64,000 bases of DNA, from positions 496,001 through 560,000 of the forward strand of contig QLII01000001.1 in assembly GCA_003259005.1 (NCBI GenBank). The letters are read 5' to 3'. Source of the DNA: Spirosoma telluris. GTDB taxonomy: Bacteria > Bacteroidota > Bacteroidia > Cytophagales > Spirosomataceae. The translations under genes were made by a program, and so were the position numbers. How positions within the stretch are numbered: position 1 is the stretch's first letter; each line of letters begins with the position of its first letter. Shown in pieces: positions 63,779 to 64,000 of this stretch. The notes under the pieces are model-generated. The model saw only the letters and a program-made list of their open reading frames with translations. It was not told the origin of the DNA and did not search any database.

Positions 63779-64000
63779 ATGTGTACCGCAACCTACCTAC
63801 CCTTTGGCCCGAACGGCTTTATTCTGACCCACAGCCGGGATGAAAAAGCTCTCCGTCCGGCTGCTCGCCCTCCAGGAACAGTCAACATAGGTGGAACGGA
63901 GGTGACCTTCCCGCAGGACCCACAGGGACAGGGAACCTGGATTGCATCGGGCCATCGCACCGGGTCATTCGTCCAAACAGCTGTCTGTCTACTCAACGGC
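63779..64000 (+). CDS. NRDE/TANGO2-family protein, 5' part
   Basis: The first 74 codons of a gene running off the window. CTATYLPFGPNGFILTHSRD followed by E is the N-terminal NRDE motif, with Cys2 as the expected N-terminal nucleophile after Met removal, then PPGTVNIGGTEVTFPQDPQG and GTWIASGHRTGSFVQTAV. TANGO2-like proteins have been linked to heme or thioester handling, but bacterial roles are unsettled. The leader (63535-63778) is AT-rich with no exact promoter match. Confidence 0.87.
   Translation, partial: MCTATYLPFGPNGFILTHSRDEKALRPAARPPGTVNIGGTEVTFPQDPQGQGTWIASGHRTGSFVQTAVCLLNG

Noticed and set aside
1..64000. CRISPR array, tRNA, rRNA, prophage or integrative-element core
   Set aside because: No regularly spaced repeats, no recognisable RNA genes and no phage, integrase or conjugation genes were found; mobile DNA is limited to IS elements and small repeats.

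Overview
The window looks like chromosomal DNA of a Bacteroidota bacterium, most likely a Cytophagales member close to Spirosoma. Pointers are an ECF sigma/FecR pair, TonB-dependent and beta-barrel outer-membrane proteins, LytS/LytTR two-component systems, many PAS-rich histidine kinases, YHS/DoxX/DinB/DUF4386 families, and several promoters with the Bacteroidota -7 element TAnnTTTG. The genus is inferred from protein style, not from a marker gene. No rRNA, tRNA, CRISPR or phage module was seen.

Layout. 0-8 kb: a FecR-type anti-sigma gene and its ECF sigma factor (minus) separated by an 80-bp near-loopless palindrome, an exported thiol peroxidase, a small membrane protein, and a PadR regulator with an ABC permease. 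9-17 kb: a minus-strand photosensory operon. In transcription order it holds a bacteriophytochrome kinase, an Rcp1-like response regulator, a six-PAS histidine kinase, photoactive yellow protein (PYP), a small PAS protein, and a short AMP-forming ligase with a built-in acyl-carrier domain. 17-20 kb: an IS630 remnant and a two-gene arabinan locus (GH43). 20-25 kb: two single-domain response regulators (one with Glu in place of the phospho-Asp), a rearrangement junction between two broken genes, and an intact AT-rich LytS/LytTR pair. 25-34 kb: a TonB receptor and a beta-barrel protein under near-duplicate promoters, DUF4386, an S41 peptidase, AraC, an SDR, a small membrane protein and a thioredoxin-reductase-like enzyme. 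34-35.5 kb: an IS110 element. 35.8-41 kb: three signalling genes. 41.5-47 kb: a monooxygenase, a UvrA paralogue, a VOC protein and a lipocalin-like lipoprotein. 47.6-50 kb: an IS4-like element with a 10-bp target duplication, itself interrupted by a second IS110 element. 50.6-54.4 kb: a minus-strand metabolic/stress operon bounded by two YHS proteins. 54.8-59.6 kb: a hybrid kinase, a REC-sigma54 activator and AraC. 59.7-64 kb: YceI, SDR, MOSC, DUF1348, an AhpD-like protein and TetR with a matched operator pair, then the start of a NRDE/TANGO2 gene.

The most interesting item is the photosensory operon. PYP (Tyr43, Glu47, Thr51, Cys70) would need p-coumaroyl thioester, and the last gene supplies a plausible activating enzyme that carries its own phosphopantetheine site. 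Blue-light (PYP) and red/far-red (phytochrome) sensing would then be co-transcribed with kinases and a response regulator. Second are two IS110 elements whose 5' non-coding ends share hairpins with compensatory changes, which makes them strong bridge-RNA candidates.

Caution: thirteen otherwise good genes are broken by sixteen single-base losses, nearly all in homopolymer runs. That pattern points to base-calling or assembly errors more than to real pseudogenes. I give the restored gene extents and mark each lesion.
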